From: Sphingobacterium sp. BN32
GTDB lineage: Bacteria > Bacteroidota > Bacteroidia > Sphingobacteriales > Sphingobacteriaceae
DNA: 64,000 nt
Assembly: GCF_030503615.1 (NCBI RefSeq)
Contig: NZ_CP129963.1
Span: forward strand, 1,550,001 to 1,614,000
Direction of reading: 5' to 3'
Position 1 is the first letter of the stretch, and every line of letters starts with the position of its first letter. The notes beneath the pieces are model-generated. The model was not told the DNA's origin and searched no databases. It saw nothing but the letters and a program-made list of their open reading frames with translations. Shown piece by piece: positions 18,530 through 27,553 of the stretch. The translations under genes and the position numbers were made by a program.

Positions 18530-19423
18530 TTAGACAATTACTTCGGTGTCCTTTTGCAATTTCTCTTGACTGATTAAGTGATGCAGCACCTCGGTCGACA
18601 GACCATGTAGCACGAGACGGAAACCTGCGCCATAGGTTGGCAAAGGTATCATCGGGTGTTTGTTATTTAACGCCACCAGTTTCTCCGGGCATCGCATGAT
18701 CGTCGCCGCATACACGCCAATAACTTCATCTAACTGCAATGAATTGGAAGCTCGCCAAAAGTCATTATCCGTTAAAAAGAACTGATAGACAGGCGTGAAG
18801 ATCTCAATTGCAGAGGATAAATCCAATATATTGGTCCATCCATCCCTAAATTCCTCAAATGGAATAGGTTGGCTACCTATCGCCGAAAAATCCGGATGCT
18901 CCACCGGATGAATTGTTAACCCCTGTTCTTGTATCGCCTTGTTTAAATTGATGATGAAATTATAAAGGTTCAGATCGTGTTCTAAAAACAAATTATCTTT
19001 CACCGCCTCGATAGAAAGCGGTTTTAATGGGTTCATTGGAATGTTTTCTGCGCCTTCAACATTATCTTTAATGAAGCGTAGGACTTCCGATCCTAAATAA
19101 AAATGCCGTAAAATCAGGAAGTTTGCCTCGGGCGAAACCCAGTATTTCATGCCCCAATACAAAAATCGATGCAGCGTCTTTGGCGCATTGATGAGGTTGG
19201 GAGCAACTGCTTTAAAAATTTGTAATATAATGATGGTCAGGCGTCCGAAAACGCGTAGAAAGGGGAGTAGAAACTGTTTACTCTTTCTAGTTGAATCAAA
19301 TAAAAACGCCGCTTTAGCGTCCTTGTTGAATGGGACGCTATTATCAAGAAACAATGCATGCCAATGACTCGGGTCACGCGGATTGTGTTCTAATCGCTCA
19401 AAATAAGAACTGTTGTGTATCAT
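18530..19423 (-). CDS. Uncharacterised protein of a ketosynthase/hydroxylase operon
   Basis: A 297 aa protein I cannot assign to a characterised family. It is largely helical, with one hydrophobic stretch (FGRLTIIILQIFKAVAPNLI). Two segments hold closely spaced Glu and His residues (EANFLILRHFYLG and FLEHDLNLYNFIINL), which could be ligands of a ferritin-like metal site; that is a guess. It begins 6 bases after the fused ketosynthase gene and is clearly part of the same operon, so a role in making or moving the same lipid product is likely. Confidence 0.65.
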   Translation of the reverse strand: MIHNSSYFERLEHNPRDPSHWHALFLDNSVPFNKDAKAAFLFDSTRKSKQFLLPFLRVFGRLTIIILQIFKAVAPNLINAPKTLHRFLYWGMKYWVSPEANFLILRHFYLGSEVLRFIKDNVEGAENIPMNPLKPLSIEAVKDNLFLEHDLNLYNFIINLNKAIQEQGLTIHPVEHPDFSAIGSQPIPFEEFRDGWTNILDLSSAIEIFTPVYQFFLTDNDFWRASNSLQLDEVIGVYAATIMRCPEKLVALNNKHPMIPLPTYGAGFRLVLHGLSTEVLHHLISQEKLQKDTEVIV

Positions 19424-19429
19424 ATCTTC

Positions 19430-21316
19430 TTAATAATTTCCTAATTCTGCTAATTGCATTTGGTAAAGGCGCGCAACGACCTTGGCTGTTTTAGCCACGC
19501 GATTTGCCATATCTTCCGTTAGTAGTTCCGAATTTAGGGCTTTCTCAAAACGTTCAAAATGGTTTTCATTGCTGTCGCTTGTTTCATGATAGGTGAAGAA
19601 TGAAACCTGATCATCCGTCAGATCTAGCTGATGCTGTATTGCGCGACCCCACTTTCCGGCTAGTCGATTTCCTAATCCCTCGATGATAAACATGCCACCT
19701 AATAGATCGAAGGGATTCGGTTGGCTAGCTTTATGAAACATATAGGCACTTAAAGCTTCGCTTCCAATATTTTTTTGTCCGTTGTACAGGTCCTCTCTCT
19801 TCCCGCCGCAATTTATGTAGTTCTTCTCCAAGATTTGATAATCTTTATGTTCATCGCGCGAATGCGAAATAAAAGAAGAGCGGATGTCGAAATAATCCAT
19901 GCTGACATTTGAGGCTGCCCTGGCTATCCATTGAGAACCGTCGATTACCTGTTGGCGAAGATTCAGCAATAATAAACGATAATCTTCCAAGCTGATCGTT
20001 CCATTATATATTCGTTCGATAATCTCGGTGTTTCGCAACGAAAGCTCAAAGTCTACCCACGTATCCGTAAGCGATCGCACAAGTTTTTCTTGTATGGGCT
20101 TATTGGCGACATGAACTTCGGGCGCCAGAATCTCGTCGGATTTAGAGATGCTAGGCGTTTTTTTCGGTTTTTTGGAAACTATGACTTTCAACTTGACAAA
20201 ACTCGTTATAAAGCGGCCACTTTCAGGCACCATACAGAGCACATGGTCTCCTTCCTTCAATTTATTACCATTAAAGAGCTCTTCCAGCATGATGTAGATG
20301 GATGCAGCGCCCGTATTCCCTTTATCATGAAGATTCGTAAACCATTTTTTCTCGTCGATAACAACGCCTCCCTTCGCTAATAAATCAACAATAGGCTGCT
20401 TAAAATACTCCGAAGAATAATGGCAAACCAACCAGTCGATATCATTAACTGCTAATTTTCCTTCTTCAATCAGCTGGAAAAAGTGTTGGACGCCCAAGTT
20501 GACAGTTTCATTGACGATTTTGATATCCTGCTTCAAGTTGATTGCAGCATCGGCATCGGCATCCGAAAAAGAAGGATAGTCGAGCCAGCTTTCCTTTATT
20601 TTGCCATCTTTAGATTTGTTAGCGCCGGCATACATGCAGGGTTCGAAATTATTGGCGTAGGACTTCAGCTCAATCCATTCAACCTCAAAGGAAATTCCAT
20701 GGGTATTTGGCTGTTCGGAAAGGTAGATTGCGCCGGCCCCATCGGATAGCATCCATCGTAAAAAGTCGGTGTCCAGAGGTAGTCCTTTCTCCTGAATCTG
20801 GGCTTGCTTATCGAAACGAGAGGCTTTGAACATGCGGCTAGGCATATCCGCGGCGCAGCTAATTGCATTTTCATGCTCGCCCGCCTGAATATGAAGGAAA
20901 GCACTCTTTAATGCCATTATCCCAGCAGAACAGACGCTCTGATGCGATGTAATATCGCACACAGGTAGTTTGGACGCGCCATGTACCATACTTGCAAATC
21001 CTGGTACTGGTAGGTCCGATTGGGTAGTTGCTGCCGCAATAAATGCTACTTCTGACTTTGCGAACTTTCCATTAGCTAAACAGGCATCGATAGCCTTTGC
21101 TGCCATACCCGCAACAGAATCAGTAGATTGTTGTTCTTTATCTAACGCGTAATACCTCGTCTTGATGCCGTTCTGCTGCAGCATTCGCTGCTTCGTGCGC
21201 GAGCTTTTGCCTGCAATCAAACCCAGATAGTCTTCCATCTCATCATTTGAAATCGGTTTGTTTGGTAGGTGTATTCCAATGGAATTGATATATACAGGCT
21301 TTAATTCTTTCTTCAT
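19430..21316 (-). CDS. DarB-like beta-ketosynthase III fused to a heme-oxygenase-like diiron domain
   Basis: A 628 aa two-domain enzyme. Residues 1-380 are a KAS III-type ketosynthase with the complete triad Cys129 (HQSVCSAG), His299 (LVCHYSS) and Asn334 (DKGNTGAA), closest in style to StlD/DarB enzymes that condense acyl thioesters for dialkylresorcinols. After a Lys/Pro/Ser-rich linker, residues about 405-625 form a helical domain with the acid/His pattern of heme-oxygenase-like diiron oxidases: Glu489-His490, Glu546, His577, Asp581 and His586. The fusion suggests chain formation coupled to oxidation. Its start overlaps the hydroxylase stop in TAATG. Confidence 0.82.
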   Translation of the reverse strand: MKKELKPVYINSIGIHLPNKPISNDEMEDYLGLIAGKSSRTKQRMLQQNGIKTRYYALDKEQQSTDSVAGMAAKAIDACLANGKFAKSEVAFIAAATTQSDLPVPGFASMVHGASKLPVCDITSHQSVCSAGIMALKSAFLHIQAGEHENAISCAADMPSRMFKASRFDKQAQIQEKGLPLDTDFLRWMLSDGAGAIYLSEQPNTHGISFEVEWIELKSYANNFEPCMYAGANKSKDGKIKESWLDYPSFSDADADAAINLKQDIKIVNETVNLGVQHFFQLIEEGKLAVNDIDWLVCHYSSEYFKQPIVDLLAKGGVVIDEKKWFTNLHDKGNTGAASIYIMLEELFNGNKLKEGDHVLCMVPESGRFITSFVKLKVIVSKKPKKTPSISKSDEILAPEVHVANKPIQEKLVRSLTDTWVDFELSLRNTEIIERIYNGTISLEDYRLLLLNLRQQVIDGSQWIARAASNVSMDYFDIRSSFISHSRDEHKDYQILEKNYINCGGKREDLYNGQKNIGSEALSAYMFHKASQPNPFDLLGGMFIIEGLGNRLAGKWGRAIQHQLDLTDDQVSFFTYHETSDSNENHFERFEKALNSELLTEDMANRVAKTAKVVARLYQMQLAELGNY

Positions 21317-22047
21317 TATGTATTGTTTTTTGGTAGTTGTGTTCCGAATAGTTGATCAATCCATGGCAACATGAAACCGAAGTTCCCTTTGCCATATTTA
21401 TGATGCATACTATGCCTAAAAGTATATTTTGAAAATGAGCTTGGATCTGACTCATCGCTCAATTCATGATTGCAGTGACCTAAAAGGTTCACAAGCAAGC
21501 TCATCAAAGGGAGGCTTAAAAGTGAATAGATCTGGAAATTATGAACGAATAGGGGGAAAAAGATGACTGTACCGAGCATAAAGGCTTCGACCCAATGGAA
21601 ACTATAGATGGAATAGGCTGTCGGTTCTACAGACCAATGATGGACTCTGTGTACATTTCTTATCATCCATTTGCGGTGTAGTAGCCAATGCATGCAATAG
21701 AAGTGTACTTCATTCCAAAGAAACAGCACTGGAATCTCCCACAGGCAATTCCAGGGCTGGTCGAAACCGACTTGGAAGATGCCCATTGCAAACAGTTGCT
21801 GAAACAAGATGGCCTGTATGCTGAACACTAGAATGGAGATTAACGAATTTCTGATTTCTTTTGCTCGTTGTCCCTTTTTCGAGGCATTCACTATCTTCTT
21901 CAAATCTGGTTCTTTTCGCTTGACCAAGTAATCTGTAATCGCAGCACCGAGAAAATAGAGCAATGAAAAGAATACAAAAAAGAAGAAGCTGGTCCAATAC
22001 CACTTCGACAAGACGAATTGAAAACTTTGTTCTAAGAAATCTGTCAT
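21316..22047 (-). CDS. Sterol desaturase / fatty-acid hydroxylase superfamily protein
   Basis: A 243 aa membrane protein with about four hydrophobic segments and the histidine clusters of the membrane diiron hydroxylase family: HFYCMHWLLHRK, VHRVHHW and HSMHHKYGKG, plus a GHCNHE element. Members hydroxylate or desaturate lipid chains. It is the first gene of a three-gene operon with the ketosynthase-diiron fusion and an unknown protein, so it probably oxidises the same acyl chain. Length is normal for the family. Confidence 0.88.
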   Translation of the reverse strand: MTDFLEQSFQFVLSKWYWTSFFFFVFFSLLYFLGAAITDYLVKRKEPDLKKIVNASKKGQRAKEIRNSLISILVFSIQAILFQQLFAMGIFQVGFDQPWNCLWEIPVLFLWNEVHFYCMHWLLHRKWMIRNVHRVHHWSVEPTAYSIYSFHWVEAFMLGTVIFFPLFVHNFQIYSLLSLPLMSLLVNLLGHCNHELSDESDPSSFSKYTFRHSMHHKYGKGNFGFMLPWIDQLFGTQLPKNNT

Positions 22048-22501
22048 CCAATTTTTAGGTTCTAAATTGTTTGTTTGTCCTTAAGCTTCTTTTGTTAGTG
22101 TTATTATAAATATATGATAAAATATGCAATTGGCTCTCTCTTGTTATTATTAACGTGGAATTTAATAGCATCGATATCCGGATTTATTTAATTCCATAGC
22201 GAAATTTGGATAAGCGTTGAAAAACAAGTTGTTAAGGCTCTGTTTTGTAGCGTTCTAGCTTCCTCAGCTTTAGCGATTAAACGTCATTTCTATGAGCTGC
22301 CAAAGACTCCTGAAAATCTAAACCTGTTTTCTTAATCGAAGCATACGCTTTGGGAGATTGTAATACTAAGGTCTGAATTATAGAGAACGGGATTTAAAGG
22401 CATCGTATTAATTCGTTTAATTCAATTTATCTGCTACATTTGTCGACGTCGCACTTAGTTTATTATTTCTTGCAGGAGAAATTTGAGTTAAAGGAAGAAA
22501 A
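22048..22501. other. Divergent intergenic region
   Basis: It separates the minus-strand lipid operon from the plus-strand exporter gene. I see no gene or strong hairpin in it. A candidate promoter for the exporter lies at 22435-22442. Confidence 0.5.
22435..22442 (+). promoter_or_regulatory. Candidate -7 element of the exporter gene
   Basis: TACATTTG fits TAnnTTTG exactly. The upstream -33 element is poor (TTTA at 22415-22418, 16 bases away). The leader would be about 50 bases. Confidence 0.35.
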
Positions 22502-23710
22502 ATGTTCAAAACAACTACCGCTTACGATCCGAATAAGACTTCTTATCCTATTTTGATTGCCATTTGCTTGGCACACTTATCAAACGATTTAATTCAAGCT
22601 GTTATCCCGGCTTCTTATCCTTTATTAAAGGATAATTTTCATTTGAACTTTGCTCAAATTGGGATTATAACGTTCTGTTTTCAACTGGCTTCTTCTTTGT
22701 TGCAGCCAATCGTGGGGATGTATACCGATAAGCATCCGAAGCCATACTCCCAAATTATTGCGATGATGTTTTCATTCGTAGGGATTATTGCTTTATCCTT
22801 TGCGAATAGTTATTATGCGGTGCTGTTTGCTGTGACAATGGTTGGGATAGGCTCATCTATCTTTCATCCGGAATCGTCACGTGTAGCCTACTTATCCTCA
22901 GGCGGTAAGCGTAGTTTAGCTCAATCCATATTTCAGATCGGCGGAAATACCGGAACGGCCTTAGCACCCTTGCTATTGGCATGGTTCGTTATCCCGGCGG
23001 GACAGCGGAATATATTATGGTTTATCGTCGTCGTATTGATTGCCCAGTTAATTCTAAGCTATATTGCTAGATGGTATGTTAAAGTTTTAGAATATGCTCG
23101 CACGCAAGCGAAGAAGCAGATTAAACTGCCAGATCTATCACAGACTCGCATAGTGATGTCAATCACTGTTTTGCTCATTTTGATCTTTTCAAAGTATGTA
23201 TATGTGGCAAGTATAACGAGCTATTTGCAATTCTACATGATGGATAAGTTTGCCATTTCCGAAGTTGCTGCTCAGGTGTACCTGTTCTATTTCCTTATCG
23301 CTATTGCGGTCGGTACGCTATTCGGTGGCTTCTTAGGAGACCTAATTGGTCGTAAATATATTATTTGGTTGTCGGTCTTGGGATGTGCGCCTTTTACCTT
23401 AATGCTGCCTTATGCTAATGAAATGTGGACCGGTATCCTGGTTTCGGTCATCGGGCTAATTATGGCGTCAGCATTTCCATCGATCTTAGTCTATGCACAA
23501 GAATTACTGCCGAAGAAGATAGGGATGGTTTCGGGATTGTTTTACGGCTTCGCATTCGGAATGGGCGGACTCGGTGCCGCTATTTTGGGATGGTTTGCGG
23601 ATAAAACTTCCTTAGAGAGTATTTATTTAGTTTGTTCCTATTTACCTCTTTTGGGCATCGTAGCCTATTTTCTTCCAGATATGAAGAAAATAAAATACAA
23701 AGACGCTTAA
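22502..23710 (+). CDS. fsr: MFS transporter, fosmidomycin-resistance (Fsr) type
   Basis: A 402 aa protein with twelve predicted membrane segments. The N-terminal AHLSNDLIQAVIPASYPLL motif, GIGSSIFHPESSRVAY and the QSIFQIGGNTGTALAP block are characteristic of the Fsr branch of the major facilitator superfamily. It is an inner-membrane proton-driven drug exporter. The real substrate in this organism is unknown. Its 3' end overlaps the convergent methyltransferase gene by 4 bases. Confidence 0.85.
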   Translation: MFKTTTAYDPNKTSYPILIAICLAHLSNDLIQAVIPASYPLLKDNFHLNFAQIGIITFCFQLASSLLQPIVGMYTDKHPKPYSQIIAMMFSFVGIIALSFANSYYAVLFAVTMVGIGSSIFHPESSRVAYLSSGGKRSLAQSIFQIGGNTGTALAPLLLAWFVIPAGQRNILWFIVVVLIAQLILSYIARWYVKVLEYARTQAKKQIKLPDLSQTRIVMSITVLLILIFSKYVYVASITSYLQFYMMDKFAISEVAAQVYLFYFLIAIAVGTLFGGFLGDLIGRKYIIWLSVLGCAPFTLMLPYANEMWTGILVSVIGLIMASAFPSILVYAQELLPKKIGMVSGLFYGFAFGMGGLGAAILGWFADKTSLESIYLVCSYLPLLGIVAYFLPDMKKIKYKDA

Positions 23711-24306
23711 TCTTCGTTTCGCTGGCATAACCATACAGTAGCGCCGCCACAATCAGGATCTTCAACTACATGCTGAATGACCATAAAGCCTTGCTGTTGG
23801 AGTAAGGATTTATATTCTTCTTTGCTTAGTGATGAGTGGTAAAGGTTTTGACCATTATTCATTCCCCAAGCTTCACCTTCCTCCGGGCCACTGCTGAATA
23901 ATAATATGCCATTTGCTTTAAGATGTTTTTTGAATAGTGGAAACATCTCGCGTTGTTCCTGCGGCGCCAGATGAAAAAAGCTGTGCCAAGCGATGATCGC
24001 CTCAAACTTCTCGCCGAGATTAAGTTCTCGCATATCTTGGAGCAAGAACTCACCTTCAGGGAAATTTTTATTAGCAATTTCAAGCATAGCACGGCTTGCA
24101 TCCACTCCACAGACGGACAAGCCTTTATATTGAAGATAACGATATATGGGGTCTCCAGTTCCGCAGCCTAGGTCTAAAATGCGTGAACCAGCAGGGATGT
24201 GATCAATTAAACGATCTAGATAAGGTTTTTCCATTAAATCCTTGCTTCGGCTTTTGGAAAACCAGTCAGCAATTATATCGTAGTTCTTGAAGACATCCCG
24301 TTTCAT
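23707..24306 (-). CDS. Class I SAM-dependent methyltransferase
   Basis: About 199 aa with motif I ILDLGCGTGDP (near residue 41), acidic motif II VCGVDASRAML, and the FLLQDMRELNL and AIIAWHSFFHL segments of the seven-strand methyltransferase fold. The call starts at the Met of MKRDVFKNYD; an in-frame Met three codons upstream (24315) is possible. The substrate cannot be predicted. The end overlaps the convergent exporter gene. Confidence 0.83.
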   Translation of the reverse strand: MKRDVFKNYDIIADWFSKSRSKDLMEKPYLDRLIDHIPAGSRILDLGCGTGDPIYRYLQYKGLSVCGVDASRAMLEIANKNFPEGEFLLQDMRELNLGEKFEAIIAWHSFFHLAPQEQREMFPLFKKHLKANGILLFSSGPEEGEAWGMNNGQNLYHSSLSKEEYKSLLQQQGFMVIQHVVEDPDCGGATVWLCQRNED

Positions 24307-24330
24307 AAGTCTCAAAAATTTATCTATAGC

Positions 24331-24894
24331 TTACTGAAAACCAATGCTATACTTTTTGTATCCTAAACCCTCCATTAAAGGCTTGAAGATATCGACTGCA
24401 TTTTTCTTTGTCTGATCAAGGATATCCGATTTCTTTACTTGTTTTGTAATCTCATTTTCTGCGGCCTTGAAGGCATCATCTACCATATTCGCTTCCCTGA
24501 AAAATGCCATCTTCGTATCATATACTTTCGATGCATTATGGTCGATCTTTACGTAGCATATTTCTGGATTGGGCAATGTAATATGAACGGAATCTTCCAA
24601 TACTTCTACATCCTCTGCCTTGAGCTTGCTTAGATCCACACAACCCACAGCATCTGCTTTGATAATGAGAAGGACACTGGCGTCTGGAAGAAACTGAGAA
24701 ATTACCTTATGTTCGACCACATCCGATAGTCGATATTTTACCAATTCTAATTTGCCCATGGATTCAATGCGTTCCAATAGGATCTGATGGTTGCTTACGG
24801 TGTTCGTTTTAGGTTTGCTGATTTGCCAAATAAACCAGCCTAAACCACACACAACCAATAACAAGATTATAACCTTTAATAGTTTTGTCATCAT
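24331..24894 (-). CDS. DUF4230-type membrane-anchored protein
   Basis: A 187 aa protein with an N-terminal membrane anchor (about residues 5-24) and a globular domain matching the DUF4230 pattern: ERIESMGKLELVKYRLSDVVE, a hydrophobic LLIIKADAVGCVDLSKL strand, and VHITLPNPEICYVKIDHNASKVYD. No biochemical role is established for the family. It lies 24 bases upstream of the methyltransferase gene on the same strand and may be co-transcribed with it. Confidence 0.75.
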   Translation of the reverse strand: MMTKLLKVIILLLVVCGLGWFIWQISKPKTNTVSNHQILLERIESMGKLELVKYRLSDVVEHKVISQFLPDASVLLIIKADAVGCVDLSKLKAEDVEVLEDSVHITLPNPEICYVKIDHNASKVYDTKMAFFREANMVDDAFKAAENEITKQVKKSDILDQTKKNAVDIFKPLMEGLGYKKYSIGFQ

Positions 24895-25106
24895 ACTTTG
24901 TTTAAGTCAAATAATAGACCATAATCTATCATTACCGTTATTAGACTGTAAAGACGATGTTAAGATTAGGTTGGTAACTAAGTATTTACAGATATCTAAG
25001 CAGAACTGACAGAATAGCAGTATCCTATAAACTTTGAAAAATCCTTATAACTTAAATGAAAATTACCTTTATTATGATTAGTTTTAATAAAGATATTTAA
25101 TCTTCT

Positions 25107-26654
25107 ATGCTATCTATTAGAATCCAAAAGCTAGTACTATTTAGTTTTCTGATACTTTCGTTTTACTGGCCAGTTGTCTCTTCAGCACAATTTGTTTCGG
25201 GACCCGATGAATTTCAAGAAACGCGGCAAATTTCGCCTGAGCGTTTTACGGTGGAAAGTCTTCCTAGTCCGAAGAAACAGGGGCAAGACTATTATGTGAC
25301 GAATCCGAACGGTATTTTGTCGGCTCAAACTGTTTCGGAACTGGACCAGATGTCGAAGCGAATCGATTCGCTGACGGGCGCTGAATTTGCCATTGCTGTA
25401 GTGAATGATTACGAAGGGGATAGTGACTTTCAGTTTGCACTAGACTTATTCAATAAATGGGGTATAGGAAAGAAAGATGCCGACAATGGTCTGCTGTTGT
25501 TTCTTGCCATCGATCGTCGAGAGTACCGTTTTATAAGCGGTTATGGGATGGAATCCGTGATGCCGGATGCTTATTTAAAACGTATTGGAGAGAAATATCT
25601 GGTACCTAATTTTCAAGTGGGCGACTATGATCAGGGCGTGTTAGACGCTGCAACTTTTATAAATGAGGTGCTTATGTCGCCTGATATCAGAGCAGAGCTC
25701 GAAGCTCGCTTGCCGGAGGCAACTCCGTTTTGGAGCATGCGGAATATCTATTTTAAGAACACTCTTTTGGTCTTAGGGATCTTCGCTTTCTTCTATTTAA
25801 TAGTACATGTAGTCTCCTCCAGGCTCATAAAGAGTCCCAATAAGAAATATCCCTTTGTACCGATATTTGCAGGAATGGGCTGTATGGGCATCCTGATGTT
25901 TCTTACGGTTTTTCTATTTGCGTTTGTGCTGAATAACCTGGAGTTCATCTATCAAAAAAAACACTTGCCATATTTTGCGTTTGTACTTGGCGGGATCATT
26001 CTTGCAATGAAAATTACGTATTCCCGCACGAGCATTAGTAAGAGCTATACCGATACGGAGGAAAGGGCAAAAGCGATCAATACGTTTTTAGCATTTACTT
26101 TTATTCCCATGATCTTATCTCCGCTTGCCTGGTATGATTTGATTGGAATTATTTCGAGGAAGGCGAAGGATCGTAATCGCTTTGTCCCGCCGGATAATTC
26201 TGGGGATTGGCAACGTGTTAATCGGGATCAATCGGCGAAAGAAATCAAGACTTACCTAAGTAAGGGTAATTTGAAGGAGGAAAGTATCAAATCTCGAAGC
26301 TATGAGATTTGGGAGAATCTTCGGACGAAGAAGATTGCGCTTATTCCTTGGGATATTAAATCTAGTTATAAAGAATGTCCGCACTGCCATTTTTTTACGC
26401 TTCAAAAAGGCAAGAGGCATACCATTATTGCAGCAACCTATAGTTCGGCTGGGAAAGGTGAGAAAGTTGATGATTGTGAAAATTGCAGCTATCGTGTAGT
26501 CATCGATACTTATACGATTCCCAAGAAGGTGAGGAGCAGTAGTAGTTCTTCAGGAGGTCGTTCATCGGGAGGATCTTCCGGAGGCGGAAGCTCCTCTAGT
26601 GGAAGTTTTGGTGGAGGCTCATCGGGAGGTGGTGGTGCCGGTGGTCGATGGTAA
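25107..26654 (+). CDS. TPM-domain membrane protein with Gly/Ser tail
   Basis: A 515 aa YgcG-like protein. It has a signal peptide (cleavage near SSAQF, residue 28), a TPM domain (about residues 55-195, with NKWGIGKKDADNGLLLFLAIDRREYRFISGYGME), and three or four membrane segments (about 220-350). A cytoplasmic region follows with two C-x2-C pairs (ECPHCHFF and DDCENCSYR) that look like a zinc site, then a very Gly/Ser-rich tail ending in GGRW. TPM domains have been linked to acid phosphatase activity and photosystem repair in plants; the bacterial function is unclear. Confidence 0.82.
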   Translation: MLSIRIQKLVLFSFLILSFYWPVVSSAQFVSGPDEFQETRQISPERFTVESLPSPKKQGQDYYVTNPNGILSAQTVSELDQMSKRIDSLTGAEFAIAVVNDYEGDSDFQFALDLFNKWGIGKKDADNGLLLFLAIDRREYRFISGYGMESVMPDAYLKRIGEKYLVPNFQVGDYDQGVLDAATFINEVLMSPDIRAELEARLPEATPFWSMRNIYFKNTLLVLGIFAFFYLIVHVVSSRLIKSPNKKYPFVPIFAGMGCMGILMFLTVFLFAFVLNNLEFIYQKKHLPYFAFVLGGIILAMKITYSRTSISKSYTDTEERAKAINTFLAFTFIPMILSPLAWYDLIGIISRKAKDRNRFVPPDNSGDWQRVNRDQSAKEIKTYLSKGNLKEESIKSRSYEIWENLRTKKIALIPWDIKSSYKECPHCHFFTLQKGKRHTIIAATYSSAGKGEKVDDCENCSYRVVIDTYTIPKKVRSSSSSSGGRSSGGSSGGGSSSSGSFGGGSSGGGGAGGRW

Positions 26655-26666
26655 TAGATTAGATGG

Positions 26667-27473
26667 ATGAAAAATTATAAAATAAATATCCCTATAGCCG
26701 TGCTATTTGTTCTGCTATTCATCGCGTATATGAATAAAAAGAAGGAGAAAGAGCCGACTGAGATTCAACAGGCAATACAAACAGTAGACTCCGTTAATAC
26801 GGACAAAGTTGTTTATGAGAATGACACGTTATCCTTGTCTATCATAGATTCTATCGAATTTTTTAAGGCGAAGGCGCTATCTAGAACTCCGAGCAAGAAA
26901 GACACGATTCCCTACATCAGCGATTTTACTACCGTGAGAGAAATGCTAAGAGGTGAGGTAACTTTTGGCGGCTGGAATGACAATTTTAAGGTGGACTCGA
27001 ATATCATAGGTGAATCTATCGCCTTTATTCGCTTCAACAACGGAGATACAATCAACCCGAACTACCTAAAATATAGTTGGGACGCTGGTTTCGTTCGTTA
27101 TTACCCGTCGGAGCGTATTTTGTTGATGGAAGGGGGGCATACATCCGATTTCTCCATTGATTTGGAGAATCGTTTATCCGATGTGGAATTGGTCGGTAAT
27201 CCTGCGTATATTGTTGGGTCGCCGTCTGGACAGTATCGACTCAATGGTTGGTTTCCAGGTCAGGAATGCTCAGAATATTTTATTCAGAAAAAGGATGGTA
27301 AGCGATATGTGCTACTTGCTACATTGCCATTAAGCATCTCTGACTATGGCTTTGATCTTTGCACCTTAATCGATGTGTTTTGGAAAACCGATAAAGAACT
27401 GTATTTCAGAAATCATTTTTTTGGGGATGTCGAGGACGAGCGATTACATTTTTTTAAACTGCTGATCAAATAG
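26667..27473 (+). CDS. Hypothetical membrane-anchored protein
   Basis: A 268 aa protein with one N-terminal membrane segment (about residues 8-22) followed by a Lys/Glu-rich linker and a globular domain of unknown family. It contains no catalytic motif I recognise. It starts 12 bases after the TPM gene on the same strand, so the two are probably co-transcribed. A bidirectional terminator follows. Confidence 0.65.
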   Translation: MKNYKINIPIAVLFVLLFIAYMNKKKEKEPTEIQQAIQTVDSVNTDKVVYENDTLSLSIIDSIEFFKAKALSRTPSKKDTIPYISDFTTVREMLRGEVTFGGWNDNFKVDSNIIGESIAFIRFNNGDTINPNYLKYSWDAGFVRYYPSERILLMEGGHTSDFSIDLENRLSDVELVGNPAYIVGSPSGQYRLNGWFPGQECSEYFIQKKDGKRYVLLATLPLSISDYGFDLCTLIDVFWKTDKELYFRNHFFGDVEDERLHFFKLLIK

Positions 27474-27493
27474 TTTCCTTCGAGAAGACAAAA

Positions 27494-27528
27494 AGTAATG
27501 AGGCGATTTTTTAAAATGCCTCATTACT
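27494..27528. terminator. Convergent terminator
   Basis: An 11-bp inverted repeat (AGTAATGAGGC and GCCTCATTACT) with a T- and A-rich loop, between convergent genes ending at 27473 and 27554. Confidence 0.6.
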
Positions 27529-27553
27529 GAATAATCGCTATGAATGTTGTCGT

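Noticed and set aside
20090..21152. Several plus-strand open frames opposite the fused ketosynthase gene
   Set aside because: They are shadows of the strongly supported minus-strand coding sequence with no recognisable domains.
24331..26654. Insertion sequence or transposase
   Set aside because: No transposase gene or terminal inverted repeats were found here or elsewhere in the window; the only recombinase is the island integrase.
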